Shown one piece after another: positions 16,483-25,539 of a DNA stretch of 36,558 bases. The stretch is from Oscillospiraceae bacterium. GTDB lineage: Bacteria; Bacillota; Clostridia; Oscillospirales; Oscillospiraceae. Positions within the stretch are counted from its first letter, which is position 1. The number at the start of each line of letters is the position of its first letter. The stretch spans positions 1 through 36,558 of the forward strand of contig WQXY01000022.1 of the NCBI GenBank assembly GCA_009781515.1. Reading direction: 5' to 3'. The position numbers were made by a program, and so were the translations under genes. The notes beneath the pieces were generated by a model, which had not been told where the DNA came from, ran no database searches, and saw nothing but the letters and a program-made list of their open reading frames with translations.

Positions 16483-18573
16483 ATGAGTAAAGAAACGAGC
16501 AACGTCGACCTTCTACTCGCTGTGAACGAGGCGGCATCAATGCTCCTATCTGCAAACGACATGGAGGATATTGATACTATCCTCATTTCCAGTATGGAAA
16601 TTATCGGTCGTGCAGTTAATGCAGACCGTGTTCATATATGGTGCGACGAGCATATCGGCAATGAAACACACTTTATGCATGCTTACACATGGGTCAGTGA
16701 TTTCGGCAAAACAAAATCCGACGTTCCGCTCGGTGTTATCACTCCATTTAGCGGGCTTAACAGATGGCGAAAGATATTTCGGCGAAACGAATACATCGGA
16801 GGCCCTTTCACATCCTTAGACCCCGAGGAGCAGGAATACTTTAGTAGTTTCGATATAAAAACCGTTTATCTCATCCCCCTCATTTTGAATAACACCTTGT
16901 GGGGAATGTTCAGTATTGACGACTGCAAGGAAGAACGTCATTTCACAGATGAAGAAATCAGCATTTTGCGTTCAGTCAGCCTTATGATTGCAACGGCGAT
17001 TAACCGCCACAACATGATTGAGGAAATTAACGCCGCAAACAAAAAAACAATTACCGCTCTCGAAAATGTTTTGGACAGCTTGGAAGCTCTTATATACGTC
17101 AATGTTCCGGAAACGGGCGAGCTGCTTTTTGTCAACAAATTTATGAGAGTTCACTACAATGTTAAAGGCAATGGCGTCGGCCAAAAATGCTATGAAGTTT
17201 TTCAGGAAGGCTTGGACGACCGCTGCGAGTTTTGCCCATGTCATCAGCTTGATGTTGACCCCGACAAAAAAGTCGAGTGGGAAGAACGCAGCACTTTGAC
17301 CAAGCGGATATACCGCAACACCGACAGATACATTGACTGGATTGACGGCAAAAAAGTACATGTCCAGTATTCTGTCGATATCACAGACCTTGTCACTGTC
17401 AATGAGCAGGCAAAAGCCGCAAATAAAGCCAAGAGTGACTTCCTCTCAAACATGAGCCATGAAATGCGTACACCTTTGAACGCTATCTCGGGCATGACCG
17501 TTATCGGTAAAAAAGCTGCCGATATCGCAGAAAAAGACCACGCCCTGAGCAAGATTGGCGATGCTTCTTCACATCTGCTTGGACTTATTAACGATATCCT
17601 CGATATGGCAAAAATCGAAGCAGATAAGTTAGAACTCATGCCAACCGAGTACAATTTCAGAAACATGCTCGATAAGGTTCTGACAATAGTAAACTTCCGC
17701 GCCGATGAAAAAAACCAAACAGTAAATGTCAATGTCGATAATAATATCCCGCCGTTTGTTATCGGCGATGATAACCGCATAGCACAGGTTATTGCAAATC
17801 TTATGTCAAATTCCGTAAAATTTACGCCTAATTACGGGCAAATCAGCATTGACGCAGAAATGATTTATGCGTCCGATGAATATTTGGAACTGCAAATAGA
17901 AGTCAAAGATAACGGCATCGGCATACCTGCAAGCCAGTTGGAAAAGCTCTTTAACGCTTTTGAACAGGTGCAGGGCGGAGCAAGCCGCGATTATGGCGGC
18001 ACAGGACTTGGTTTGTCAATTTCACAACGTATTGTCGAACTTATGGGCGGTCATATCTGGGTTGAGTCCGAAACGAACAAAGGCACAACTATCTTCTTTA
18101 CAATTCAAGTAGGCAGAAGTCACAGAAATCTCGAACAAAATGAAGACACTCAGGTTGTCAGCGAAGTCGGAAAAGTTGCCCACGGCGAGTTTGAGGGCAA
18201 GAGAATTTTGGTCGTTGAAGATATTGAAATTAACCGTGAGATTATCATTGCCCTTTTGGAAGATACGGGAGTATTGATAGACACCGCCGAAAACGGGCAG
18301 GAAGCCTTGGATATTATAACCTTTAGCCCCGACAAATACGATATTATCTTAATGGATTTGCAAATGCCCACAATGGGTGGTTTGGAAGCAACAAAACTTA
18401 TCCGTGAAATGCCCGAGCGAAAACGCGGAAGACTGCCGATTGTTGCAATGACTGCAAACGTGTTTACGGACGATGTTATCGCCTGTCTCGAAGCAGGCAT
18501 GGACGACCACCTCAGTAAACCTCTCGACATCGACAAGGTAATGGAAAAACTCCGCCGATATTTGAAAAAGTAA
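16483..18573 (+). CDS. Hybrid sensor histidine kinase (GAF, PAS-like, HisKA, HATPase, receiver)
   Basis: Cytosolic sensor of 696 residues; no membrane segment is seen. In order: GAF-type domain (about 10-180), PAS-like domain with a cysteine group (CYEVFQEG, then CEFCPC) at about 200-300, dimerisation/phosphoacceptor SHEMRTPLN with H326, ATPase boxes (N box NLMSNSVKF, G boxes DNGIGIP and GGTGLGLS), and a receiver with phospho-accepting D625 in ILMDLQMP and the late Lys in LSKPLD. The start is uncertain: an in-frame ATG at 16453 lies only about 13 nt from the predicted transcript start and has no ribosome site, while 16483 follows a purine-rich GAAAGAG stretch. No output regulator is adjacent, so its target is unknown. 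Confidence 0.9.
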   Translation: MSKETSNVDLLLAVNEAASMLLSANDMEDIDTILISSMEIIGRAVNADRVHIWCDEHIGNETHFMHAYTWVSDFGKTKSDVPLGVITPFSGLNRWRKIFRRNEYIGGPFTSLDPEEQEYFSSFDIKTVYLIPLILNNTLWGMFSIDDCKEERHFTDEEISILRSVSLMIATAINRHNMIEEINAANKKTITALENVLDSLEALIYVNVPETGELLFVNKFMRVHYNVKGNGVGQKCYEVFQEGLDDRCEFCPCHQLDVDPDKKVEWEERSTLTKRIYRNTDRYIDWIDGKKVHVQYSVDITDLVTVNEQAKAANKAKSDFLSNMSHEMRTPLNAISGMTVIGKKAADIAEKDHALSKIGDASSHLLGLINDILDMAKIEADKLELMPTEYNFRNMLDKVLTIVNFRADEKNQTVNVNVDNNIPPFVIGDDNRIAQVIANLMSNSVKFTPNYGQISIDAEMIYASDEYLELQIEVKDNGIGIPASQLEKLFNAFEQVQGGASRDYGGTGLGLSISQRIVELMGGHIWVESETNKGTTIFFTIQVGRSHRNLEQNEDTQVVSEVGKVAHGEFEGKRILVVEDIEINREIIIALLEDTGVLIDTAENGQEALDIITFSPDKYDIILMDLQMPTMGGLEATKLIREMPERKRGRLPIVAMTANVFTDDVIACLEAGMDDHLSKPLDIDKVMEKLRRYLKK

Positions 18574-18586
18574 AGGGAATATAGTC

Positions 18587-18616
18587 TTGCTTTGAGCAGA
18601 CAGTGTTTAGTATAAT
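18587..18616 (+). promoter_or_regulatory. Promoter before the barrel-like protein gene
   Basis: TTGCTT (18587-18592), 18-nt spacer, TATAAT (18611-18616), 32 nt upstream of the ATG at 18648. It suggests that this gene can be expressed apart from the kinase gene. Confidence 0.5.
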
Positions 18617-18647
18617 GTTTCCAAAATAGTATTGGAGACAAAAAAAT

Positions 18648-20330
18648 ATGCATTACAAAAATTTCACCACAGCGTCATATGCACCTGCTATGTACTTGAA
18701 AGACAACTCCGTTTCACAACTGAAAGACGATATAGAAAAGATAGAGTGTTATCTGAAATTAGATAAGCTCTATCTTGAAACATTTAGGGCGGATATTCTT
18801 GTCCCGCGCGAGAAGATGAATGAGCTTATCGCCATGTATTCAGAAAAGGGCTACAAGCTATCGGGTGGCATAACAACTGCAACAGCAGGAACACTCATGG
18901 GTGCGATGTGCTACACAAACCCCGAGACCCGCAAGCTGCTTGGCGAGGTCGCATATTATACGGCTGAGCTTTTTGACGAGGTTATGCTCGATGACTTCTA
19001 TTTCACCAACTGCCGTTGTGAGCTTTGTATAAAAGCAAAAGGCGACCGCAGCTGGGCGGCTTTCAGGCTTGAGCTGATGAATGACATTTCGGAAAATATC
19101 ATAATCAAAAACTGCAGAGCGGCAAGATCTGATGCAAACATCATTATCAAGTTCCCCAACTGGTATGAAAGTTTTGCTAACTGCGGGTATAATTTGCAGG
19201 ACGCACCGCCTATGTTTGACATGCTCTACACAGGCACCGAAACCCGCGACCCGTCATATACGCAGCAAAACCTTGCTCGTTATCTCAGTTATTTCCTGCC
19301 CCGCCTCACCGAAAATATAAAACCCGGCAAAAACGGCGGCGGGTGGTATGATTTATTTGAGTGCAATTTAGACGACTATCTGCAGCAGGCATATCTTACG
19401 CTGTTTTCAAAATGCAAAGAGCAGATGATGTTTTGTATACCGCTGCTGAGTGGTTTCCCCGTGTATACAGCCGCCGCAGGAGCGGCTTATGATACACTCG
19501 ACCCGTTTGTCGGAATGCTCGGCGAGCCTGTCGGCATTGCCTGCTATGAGCCGTACCACTGCACGGATAATATAAGCGGCGAGCGGCATTTGTACGATTT
19601 CCTCGGAATGCTTGGTATTGCGCTTGAGCCGTACCCGACATATCCGGATAAAGCAAATGTTGTGTTTTTAACAGAGTCTTCCGCAAGAGATGAAGATATT
19701 GTTTCCAAAATGAAAAAAACGCTGCTCGGCGGCGGCAATGTATTTATCACAAGCGGGCTGTATAAGGCGCTTGCGGGGAAAATCGAGGATATTATGCCGC
19801 TTGTGGTGTCGGATAAAAAAGTTACAACAGATACCTTTAAGTCCAATGGTTTCGGTCAAAATAACGGCACTTATGAAAAAGCACTAAGCGACATTACAAT
19901 ATCACATGTAGACTATAATACCAACGATGTGTGGATGATGTCCGCTGCGATGACGGAGCACTACAGCCACCCCATGCTGCTTTGCGGCACATACGGCAGC
20001 GGAAAATTTTATGTCTTTACAACACCGGACTCCCCCGACAGTCTTTACAAGCTACCGGCAGGAGTGATAAACTGCCTGCGTGGAGAATTAGACTTGCCTG
20101 TTACGCTTGAATGTGGTGCAGGAGTGGGCCTCTTTACGTATGACAACAATACTTTTATTATTCAGTCTTTCTTGACCCGTCCCGAAAAGGTGCGTATGCG
20201 TTTTGAAAAAACCGTAGAGTTAGAGATGCTCTCGGGAACATCGCGCTTTAACAAGCCTGTAAAGATTGATGATAATACTTATGAGGTTTTCCTGCACCCC
20301 GGCAGATATGCCATTATGAAATATTCGTAG
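18648..20330 (+). CDS. Uncharacterised barrel-like, putative carbohydrate-active protein
   Basis: Cytosolic protein of 560 residues that I cannot assign to a named family. The first 330 residues have the alternating helix/strand pattern of a (beta/alpha)8 barrel, with an acidic strand end VMLDDFYF (D115/D116) followed directly by C122, C124 and C127 (NCRCELC). Residues about 335-460 resemble the Rossmann-like trimerisation domain of GH42 beta-galactosidases (KANVVFLTESS, then GGGNVFITSG), and the last 70 residues look like a small beta domain (HPGRYAIMKY end). The overall plan therefore resembles glycosidase-like proteins of unknown specificity. GGAG precedes the ATG; the DUF2271 gene follows after 16 nt and is probably cotranscribed. 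Confidence 0.65.
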   Translation: MHYKNFTTASYAPAMYLKDNSVSQLKDDIEKIECYLKLDKLYLETFRADILVPREKMNELIAMYSEKGYKLSGGITTATAGTLMGAMCYTNPETRKLLGEVAYYTAELFDEVMLDDFYFTNCRCELCIKAKGDRSWAAFRLELMNDISENIIIKNCRAARSDANIIIKFPNWYESFANCGYNLQDAPPMFDMLYTGTETRDPSYTQQNLARYLSYFLPRLTENIKPGKNGGGWYDLFECNLDDYLQQAYLTLFSKCKEQMMFCIPLLSGFPVYTAAAGAAYDTLDPFVGMLGEPVGIACYEPYHCTDNISGERHLYDFLGMLGIALEPYPTYPDKANVVFLTESSARDEDIVSKMKKTLLGGGNVFITSGLYKALAGKIEDIMPLVVSDKKVTTDTFKSNGFGQNNGTYEKALSDITISHVDYNTNDVWMMSAAMTEHYSHPMLLCGTYGSGKFYVFTTPDSPDSLYKLPAGVINCLRGELDLPVTLECGAGVGLFTYDNNTFIIQSFLTRPEKVRMRFEKTVELEMLSGTSRFNKPVKIDDNTYEVFLHPGRYAIMKYS

Positions 20331-20346
20331 AACGAGGGAATGTAGC

Positions 20347-20967
20347 ATGAAAAAAAGAACTAAAATTATTCTTTTATGTATCGCTGCTTTTATTGTCGGT
20401 TTTGTGTGCTTTGCATATGTTATGGTTATGAACCCGTTTAACATCGGGATTTACCCGCTGATGCCTGCACTCAATAATGAAAACACAGGTAAACGTCTTG
20501 AAATTTCGTTTATCTATACAAAGCAGCGTCTAATTGCATCAAGTCAGTATGCCTTTTGGATTGAGGACATGGACGGAAACTATATTGACACAATATTTGT
20601 GACACAGTGGACAGCGACCGGCGGCTACAGCTACAGACCGCACTCAATTCCCCTGTGGGTATCGGCGGCACAACCGTCGGGTAAAAGCGATGCACAGATA
20701 GACGCCATATCGGGTGCAACACCAAGAAACGGCGTTTATGTGGTCAGCTGGGATTTCACCGATAGTAAAGGAAACCCTGTGACACAAACACAGTTTCGCT
20801 ATTTCATTGAGGGCACAATGAACAACGAAGACGATGTTTTGTACACAGGCACTTTTACAACAGAAGACGGAGCATGGTCAAGAACTCCGATACCGTCATA
20901 CACCATACAAGACAGCGGATATAAAGGAATGCTGTCGAATGTAATAATAGCGTTTTACGAGGAGTAG
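20347..20967 (+). CDS. DUF2271 membrane-anchored protein
   Basis: Predicted surface protein of 206 residues with one N-terminal membrane segment (about residues 6-28) and an extracellular beta-rich domain. The text FWIEDMDGNYIDTIFVT, the SGATPRNGVYVVSWDFTD segment and a final strand resemble DUF2271, a family of exported proteins often near flavin-transfer or redox genes; no ApbE or FMN-binding gene is present here. GAGGGA precedes the ATG and it is 16 nt behind the barrel-like protein gene. It is convergent with the small XRE gene. Role unknown. Confidence 0.7.
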   Translation: MKKRTKIILLCIAAFIVGFVCFAYVMVMNPFNIGIYPLMPALNNENTGKRLEISFIYTKQRLIASSQYAFWIEDMDGNYIDTIFVTQWTATGGYSYRPHSIPLWVSAAQPSGKSDAQIDAISGATPRNGVYVVSWDFTDSKGNPVTQTQFRYFIEGTMNNEDDVLYTGTFTTEDGAWSRTPIPSYTIQDSGYKGMLSNVIIAFYEE

Positions 20968-20975
20968 TGGTCACG

Positions 20976-21179
20976 CTATTTATCTTCTTCATATTCAATA
21001 ACATCAGATACATTACAGTTTAGTATAAAACATAATGTATCTAATGTTTTTGTGTTGATTGCTTTTCCGTGCTTCATTCGGTGCAAGATATTTGCTGAAA
21101 AGCCATGCTTAAATATAAGCTGATATTCAGTAATATTTTTATTTAATAAAGTCTTGTAAAAAGGAGCATAGCTAATCAT
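20976..21179 (-). CDS. Small XRE/Cro-type helix-turn-helix regulator
   Basis: DNA-binding protein of 67 residues. The sequence MISYAPFYKTLLNKNITEYQ, a recognition helix around SANILHRMKHG, and TLDTLCFILNCNVSDVIEY is the short XRE type common in Firmicutes mobile and accessory regions. The ATG at 21179 is preferred over an in-frame ATG 27 nt upstream because family members begin MISY; a weak GGTGA lies upstream. It is divergent from the lipoprotein gene at 21307, whose promoter (21217-21245) starts 38 nt away, so control of that promoter is plausible. Confidence 0.8.
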   Translation of the reverse strand: MISYAPFYKTLLNKNITEYQLIFKHGFSANILHRMKHGKAINTKTLDTLCFILNCNVSDVIEYEEDK

Positions 21180-21216
21180 CAGTATCACCCGATGAAAGAG
21201 TATCATGCTTAACCTG

Positions 21217-21245
21217 TTGACTATACCTAATATATTGAGTATAAT
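21217..21245 (+). promoter_or_regulatory. Strong promoter of the lipoprotein gene
   Basis: TTGACT (21217-21222), 17-nt spacer, TATAAT (21240-21245). The start near 21252 leaves a 55-nt leader before the ATG at 21307. Confidence 0.65.
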
Positions 21246-21306
21246 TGCGTTTGTTTCTCAACACAAGAGTTAGAAATGCATTATATTGATATTTTTTGGA
21301 GGTTAT

Positions 21307-22422
21307 ATGAAAAAGCTTATTCTTGTTTTTGTTTTGTTCTTGCTGAGCATATTTCTTGTTTCTTGCGGCGAAAGTGATGAGGCTCGAGCCGCAAGGGAAA
21401 TAAGGGATGCCTTGCGTGATGATGGGTACAACCTATCTGATTTACTGAACCCTGCATCTACACCGTCACCCACCTCCTCTCCTACGATAGCTCCTACTCC
21501 CGAAACAAATGAAGATATGGAACTTGCCAACAGGCTTATAGGTGCGTGGGAGTTAACGGCAGCCATTGATGCCGCACCCTCTATTACACATATACTAATT
21601 AAAGATTTTGAAACAGGCTTTTATTTAGATAATTTTGGACTTGTTCGCCTTGGCACTTATCACGCAACAAACATTATTCACGACGGTAGTTTTTTGATAT
21701 CTGCGACATCTGGTCTTTCTAACGGTTTTTCTATAGTTGATGTCAGCGAACATGGTTTTGCATTAACTGACGGTAATGGTAGACTTGAGTTTTCGAGAAT
21801 TGCTTCTGATGTCAAATATGATGACAATGATTTTGTTGGTACGTGGGCAGCCACTTATTTGCACAAGACTACAATAAGCACGGTAACAACACTTCATATT
21901 CTTGAAGTCAAAGAAGATGATTTTTCAGTTATTATGCGCAACAACCAAGCAGCAATAAAAATTAACAAAACTGACAATTTCTGCCTTATAGGTGATTATT
22001 TTATTGCATATAACGATAATTCCGGCGCAAAAGCAGCGTGGGCATTAGAAATAAACAGCAATACAAAGGTAGCTATAGACGCAATAATTAGAAATAATAA
22101 TAACGAATACACTGTTTTGCTTGAAAATTATTCTTTATTGTTGCCGGATTATCTTCACGGCGTATGGAGTCTTGAAAGCACAAACAATATGGGAGCCCTC
22201 TTACCCGACAGCCTGCGACTTAATAGCGACTCCTCCGCTTCTTGGCATAATGGCCTTGTCACCAACAACTATAAATGGCTGGTTTCAGAAAACAGAATTG
22301 CCCTATTCAACGATAGTGTTATATTTGAGTTTGATGTTATTTGTGACGAGCTTGACGAGAACTCTTTAATTCTTAAACTTACTTCATGGCCGGGAACCGA
22401 GTATCTGTATAGTAAAGACTGA
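21307..22422 (+). CDS. Lipoprotein with three GxW repeat domains
   Basis: Surface lipoprotein of 371 residues, function unknown. The ATG at 21307 is chosen over an ATG 21 nt upstream since GGAGG lies 7 nt before it and the signal peptide MKKLILVFVLFLLSIFLVSC starts there, with lipid-modified Cys20. A charged stretch and a Thr/Ser/Pro linker (about 45-65) follow. Three domains each begin with a Gly-x-Trp: IGAWELT (W81), VGTWAAT (W180) and HGVWSLE (W287), about 100-107 residues apart, and resemble the lipocalin-like opening strand of small beta-barrels. It has its own promoter and terminator and is therefore a single-gene unit. Confidence 0.85.
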   Translation: MKKLILVFVLFLLSIFLVSCGESDEARAAREIRDALRDDGYNLSDLLNPASTPSPTSSPTIAPTPETNEDMELANRLIGAWELTAAIDAAPSITHILIKDFETGFYLDNFGLVRLGTYHATNIIHDGSFLISATSGLSNGFSIVDVSEHGFALTDGNGRLEFSRIASDVKYDDNDFVGTWAATYLHKTTISTVTTLHILEVKEDDFSVIMRNNQAAIKINKTDNFCLIGDYFIAYNDNSGAKAAWALEINSNTKVAIDAIIRNNNNEYTVLLENYSLLLPDYLHGVWSLESTNNMGALLPDSLRLNSDSSASWHNGLVTNNYKWLVSENRIALFNDSVIFEFDVICDELDENSLILKLTSWPGTEYLYSKD

Positions 22423-22434
22423 GGTAATCTTTTT

Positions 22435-22460
22435 AAAGAGCCCCACGGGGCTCTTTTTGT
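22435..22460 (+). terminator. Intrinsic terminator of the lipoprotein gene
   Basis: AAAGAGCCC (22435-22443) pairs with GGGCTCTTT (22448-22456) around CACG, followed by T-rich TTGTTTTG. Confidence 0.88.
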
Positions 22461-22676
22461 TTTGTGGATAACTGTGGTGTCGGTGCTTGTGCTGTTTTAT
22501 TTTAATCGCCGTCCTCGCATGTAAAGGCTCTTTTTTGTTTTATCCTTGTGTTCCTTGACATGCTCCGGGCAACGCTTCTCTTTCTTTTTGGCACAAGCTT
22601 AAATATTAAAAGAGAGGTATTATTCATGCAAACTATTACAGAACCATTTGCTAAAGAGGTCTGAGGAGTGCATTGC
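22461..22676. other. Intergenic stretch with a possible 12-codon gene remnant
   Basis: No full gene is visible. An ATG at 22626 with GAGAGG nearby opens only 12 codons (MQTITEPFAKEV) before TGA at 22662. This could be the 5' scar of a deleted gene or a leader peptide; nothing in frame continues. CTTTCTTTTTGG and similar T-rich runs fill the rest. Confidence 0.35.
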
Positions 22677-23081
22677 CTACAGCAGGGCTAACATTTTACT
22701 GTGTCTTTCAGGTATTGCACGTGCTAAAGAAATTGGCTTAAACTGCTCGTCGATGAACGCATGAGAGCTATCGCCCTCAAGGAGCACCTCGTTATTTTGA
22801 TTAATAATTACATACTTAATGGAAAAACGTACCCCTGTATACTTTGTCATTTCCATTTTTACAGTGAAAGTATCCCCATATCTTGCGGGATACTTAAACT
22901 TGATGTTTACTTCAGTTATCGGGCTTAAGACACCATAACTTTCTGTTTCAAAATAAGCAAGGTCGGTATCATTAAAGTAGTGTATTCTTGCTTCTTCCAT
23001 CCAACGAAGATAATTTGAGTGATGAACAACACCCATTTTGTCTGTTTCATAATAAAAAACCGCTCGTGTGTATTCGTACAT
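22677..23081 (-). CDS. YbgC/FadM-type acyl-CoA thioesterase
   Basis: Hot-dog fold thioesterase of 134 residues that hydrolyses acyl-CoA. The catalytic region FYYETDKMGVVHHSNYLRWMEEAR contains D14 and H21 in the 4HBT arrangement, followed by the strand FKYPARYGDTFTVKMEMTKY and SSHAFIDEQFKPI. Length is normal. AGGAG lies upstream of the ATG. It is a single gene with no lipid-synthesis neighbours; the preferred chain length cannot be read. Confidence 0.9.
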   Translation of the reverse strand: MYEYTRAVFYYETDKMGVVHHSNYLRWMEEARIHYFNDTDLAYFETESYGVLSPITEVNIKFKYPARYGDTFTVKMEMTKYTGVRFSIKYVIINQNNEVLLEGDSSHAFIDEQFKPISLARAIPERHSKMLALL

Positions 23082-23149
23082 AGTCAGCTCCTAACTATCT
23101 TTTATTGATGCTTTTTATGTTATCATAAACTGCTTTCTTTGTCGAATGA

Positions 23150-23184
23150 GGCTCTCGGGGCAAGCACCGTCCCCTACTGCAAAT
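23150..23184. repeat. Dispersed repeat fragment related to 15140-15165
   Basis: GGGGCAAGCACCGTCCCCTAC shares the CCGTCCCCTAC end with the repeat at 15155-15165 and has the same G-rich/C-rich palindromic character (GGGG...CCCC). The rest of the gap up to 23300 shows only a small GTAGA...TCTAC hairpin near 23186-23200. Confidence 0.4.
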
Positions 23185-23300
23185 GTAGAGTTTTTCTACG
23201 TTTTCACCATTTCAAACGTGTATAGACAGAGGCAAAAATTGGTGATACAGTTATTGTGCTAAAGTCTCTGATTTAACGACATGAAAGGTGAAGTTGTGCT

Positions 23301-24143
23301 ATGAAAAACGAAATTATTTTGTACAGACCAAATGAGCTGGCAGAACATATTGAAGTAAGATTTGACGAAGATACAGCTTTGCTTACACAAATGCAAATTG
23401 CAGAATTATTTTACACAGAAATTCCTGCAATATCAAAACATATTAGCAATATTTACAGTACCGGTGAGTTGGATAAGGCTTCAACTGTTTCCATTTTGGA
23501 AATAGTTCGACAAGAAGGTAATCGGTCTGTTAAAAGAAAAGTGGCACACTACAATTTAGATATGATTATATCTGTTGGATATCGCGTAAACTCAGTAAAC
23601 GCAACATTATTCCGTCGTTGGGCGACAAAGAAGCTTAAAGATTATCTGCTTAAAGGTTATGCCATGAATAACCGCATGGATCGCATAGAGAATAGAGTTG
23701 ACGAAATTGAATTGCAAATAAATACACCCCGCATCCCAACGCAGGGAGTATTCTTTGACGGTCAAATTTTCGATGCTTATAATCTTGTTGCAAATATGAT
23801 CCGCTCCGCAAAACACAGCATTGTATTAATTGATAATTATGTTGATGATAACACCCTCCTACATCTCTCAAAGAAAAACAGCGGAGTTAAAGCACTGGTA
23901 CTTACTCAAAATATCAGCCCTCAGCTTATCTTAGATGTGCAAAAAGCCGATGCACAATATGGTGGTTTTGAAGTAAAACAATTTAATCAAAGTCATGACC
24001 GCTTTTTGATTATAGACAGCGGAAAAGATGTTTATCATATAGGCGCGTCGTTGAAAGACTTGGGTAAGAAATGGTTTGCTTTCTCGAAAATGAGCAAGGA
24101 ATTAGTGGCGGGTATTCTTGACGCTGTTTTGAGATTAATATAA
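23301..24143 (+). CDS. RhuM/ORF6N-type protein with C-terminal PLD-like domain
   Basis: Protein of 280 residues. The N-terminal 115 residues match the RhuM virulence-protein family: RFDEDTALLTQMQIAELF, AISKHISNIYSTGEL, then VAHYNLDMIISVGYRVNS and FRRWATKKLKDYL, which looks like a winged-helix DNA-binding and regulatory unit. After a short coiled stretch (MDRIENRVDEIELQ) comes a domain with IVLIDNYVDDNTLLHLS, VLTQN and SHDRFLIID followed by VYHIGASLKDLGKKW; this resembles half a phospholipase D-like fold, with H232-D-R234 where HxK would be expected. So nuclease activity is uncertain. AAAGGTG precedes the ATG. Such genes are often in mobile or accessory regions, though no phage gene is near. 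Confidence 0.82.
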   Translation: MKNEIILYRPNELAEHIEVRFDEDTALLTQMQIAELFYTEIPAISKHISNIYSTGELDKASTVSILEIVRQEGNRSVKRKVAHYNLDMIISVGYRVNSVNATLFRRWATKKLKDYLLKGYAMNNRMDRIENRVDEIELQINTPRIPTQGVFFDGQIFDAYNLVANMIRSAKHSIVLIDNYVDDNTLLHLSKKNSGVKALVLTQNISPQLILDVQKADAQYGGFEVKQFNQSHDRFLIIDSGKDVYHIGASLKDLGKKWFAFSKMSKELVAGILDAVLRLI

Positions 24144-24212
24144 ATAAAACCTGTCACTTTGTGTTTGTTTTTATGGTACAATATACAAAACAACAAACGA
24201 GAGGATACAGTT

Positions 24213-24767
24213 ATGAACGAGACACTTAGAAATATTAACGAGCGTTATACATGCCGTGATTTCAAGGGAACAGCAATCTCGCAAGAGAAACTTGACGAAA
24301 TCGTCAAAGCGGCACTTTCCGCACCAAGTGCAATGAACCTCCAACCGTGGCATATTGTAATGGTCACGGACAAGGCGATTGTGGACGAACTCGACAAAGA
24401 GGGCATGAGCATTATCAGCACATTTGAGGATAAGTCAATGTATGAGCGAATGATGTCGCGCGGCGGCAAGCTGTTTTATAATGCACCGTGCCTTGCGATA
24501 GTATTGTCCGACGGCTCGCAGTGGGGCACGCTCGACAGCGGAATACTTTGCCAAAACATTGTAATCGCGGCACAGTCACTTGGGCTTGGAACCTGCATAG
24601 TCGGCATGGCAGGCATACCGCTCGGCGGACCAAAAGCCGAGGAATACAAAAAACGCCTCAGTTTTCCTGAGGGTTATACATTTGCGATTGGTGTGTTAAT
24701 CGGCGAAATAAACTCCGGCAAAGAGCCGCACGAGCATGATAAAAGTAAGGTATCGTTTGTGCGATAA
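24213..24767 (+). CDS. Nitroreductase family FMN oxidoreductase
   Basis: Cytosolic flavoprotein of 184 residues, likely a dimer that uses NAD(P)H. The start at 24213 follows GAGAGG; an in-frame ATG 54 nt earlier adds a non-family tail. Signatures are RYTCRDFKG at the start (FMN phosphate contact), SAPSAMNLQPWHIVMV, GILCQNIVIAAQSLGLGTCIVG and a C-terminal FAIGVLIGE. A TGGTACAAT extended -10 at 24174-24182 lies 31 nt upstream. It ends 10 nt before the convergent sortase gene with no obvious terminator between. Substrate unknown. Confidence 0.92.
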   Translation: MNETLRNINERYTCRDFKGTAISQEKLDEIVKAALSAPSAMNLQPWHIVMVTDKAIVDELDKEGMSIISTFEDKSMYERMMSRGGKLFYNAPCLAIVLSDGSQWGTLDSGILCQNIVIAAQSLGLGTCIVGMAGIPLGGPKAEEYKKRLSFPEGYTFAIGVLIGEINSGKEPHEHDKSKVSFVR

Positions 24768-24777
24768 ATCTTCACGC

Positions 24778-25539
24778 TCAGTCCGATATACGCCACCCCT
24801 GCACTATAAAGCGTTCTTCATCAATTCCTGCACTGACACATGTCGATAGCGTCAAAATCTGAGTTGCCGCAAGCGGTGCGTTAATTCTGTCTGCAAAACC
24901 GTAAAAAGCACGCGGCGAATTAAAGTTCAAAAAATACGCAGGGTCGTTTATATCCGACATTCTCGCTGAAAAAATCTCAAACTGCACTTCCTTGTCGTGA
25001 ATAATCAGCGTAATTATTTTGTTTTTTTCCAAAAAACTCTCGCTGCGGTATTTGTGAAGGTCGCTGAACATGCCGCCCTCTTGTGTATTATGCCCATAGA
25101 TAATAATATTCGGCAAAGACTCGCCTGCAATGTACGTGGCAAACTCCCCTACATTGCGATAATCCATAAACAAAGTGCCTGCGACATTGTAATTGCCTTG
25201 GAATGTCGTTGTAAGATACTTTTCGTTGTCGTCACCCCGTGCAACAGGGTGATCAATGCTCGTTCCGTCAATACGGAGCCAGCATATATAATCGGGGTTA
25301 ATTTGAAGCATTTCCTTGTCGAGTTCGCTGAGCCTGCTGACATCAAAATCACCGTCTTTTGTCAAATTAAATGCCAGCTCACGCAAATAATCATATTCGG
25401 CATTTGAAACTCTTAAACTGCTAATATGTGCCATAACGGCAAAGGTCGTAATAAGTGCAATAATGCTGAAAATTACTATTGCAATTATTAAACCGACCTT
25501 AAATGAGGCTTTGCGAATTGTTTCAATCTTAGTTGTCAT
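24778..25539 (-). CDS. srtB: Class B sortase
   Basis: Membrane-anchored transpeptidase of 253 residues that cuts a sorting motif and joins the protein to cell-wall peptide. One N-terminal membrane segment (about 15-37) is followed by the sortase barrel with catalytic H150 (IIIYGHNTQ), C234 (LTLSTCV) and R243 (EERFIVQG). The long helix region between the core strands (MFSDLHKYRSESFLEKN) marks class B. The ATG lies inside the last codons of the cohesin gene (11-nt overlap) and there is no strong ribosome site, so translation is probably coupled. Its neighbours are the likely substrate and that substrate's partner. Confidence 0.93.
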   Translation of the reverse strand: MTTKIETIRKASFKVGLIIAIVIFSIIALITTFAVMAHISSLRVSNAEYDYLRELAFNLTKDGDFDVSRLSELDKEMLQINPDYICWLRIDGTSIDHPVARGDDNEKYLTTTFQGNYNVAGTLFMDYRNVGEFATYIAGESLPNIIIYGHNTQEGGMFSDLHKYRSESFLEKNKIITLIIHDKEVQFEIFSARMSDINDPAYFLNFNSPRAFYGFADRINAPLAATQILTLSTCVSAGIDEERFIVQGWRISD

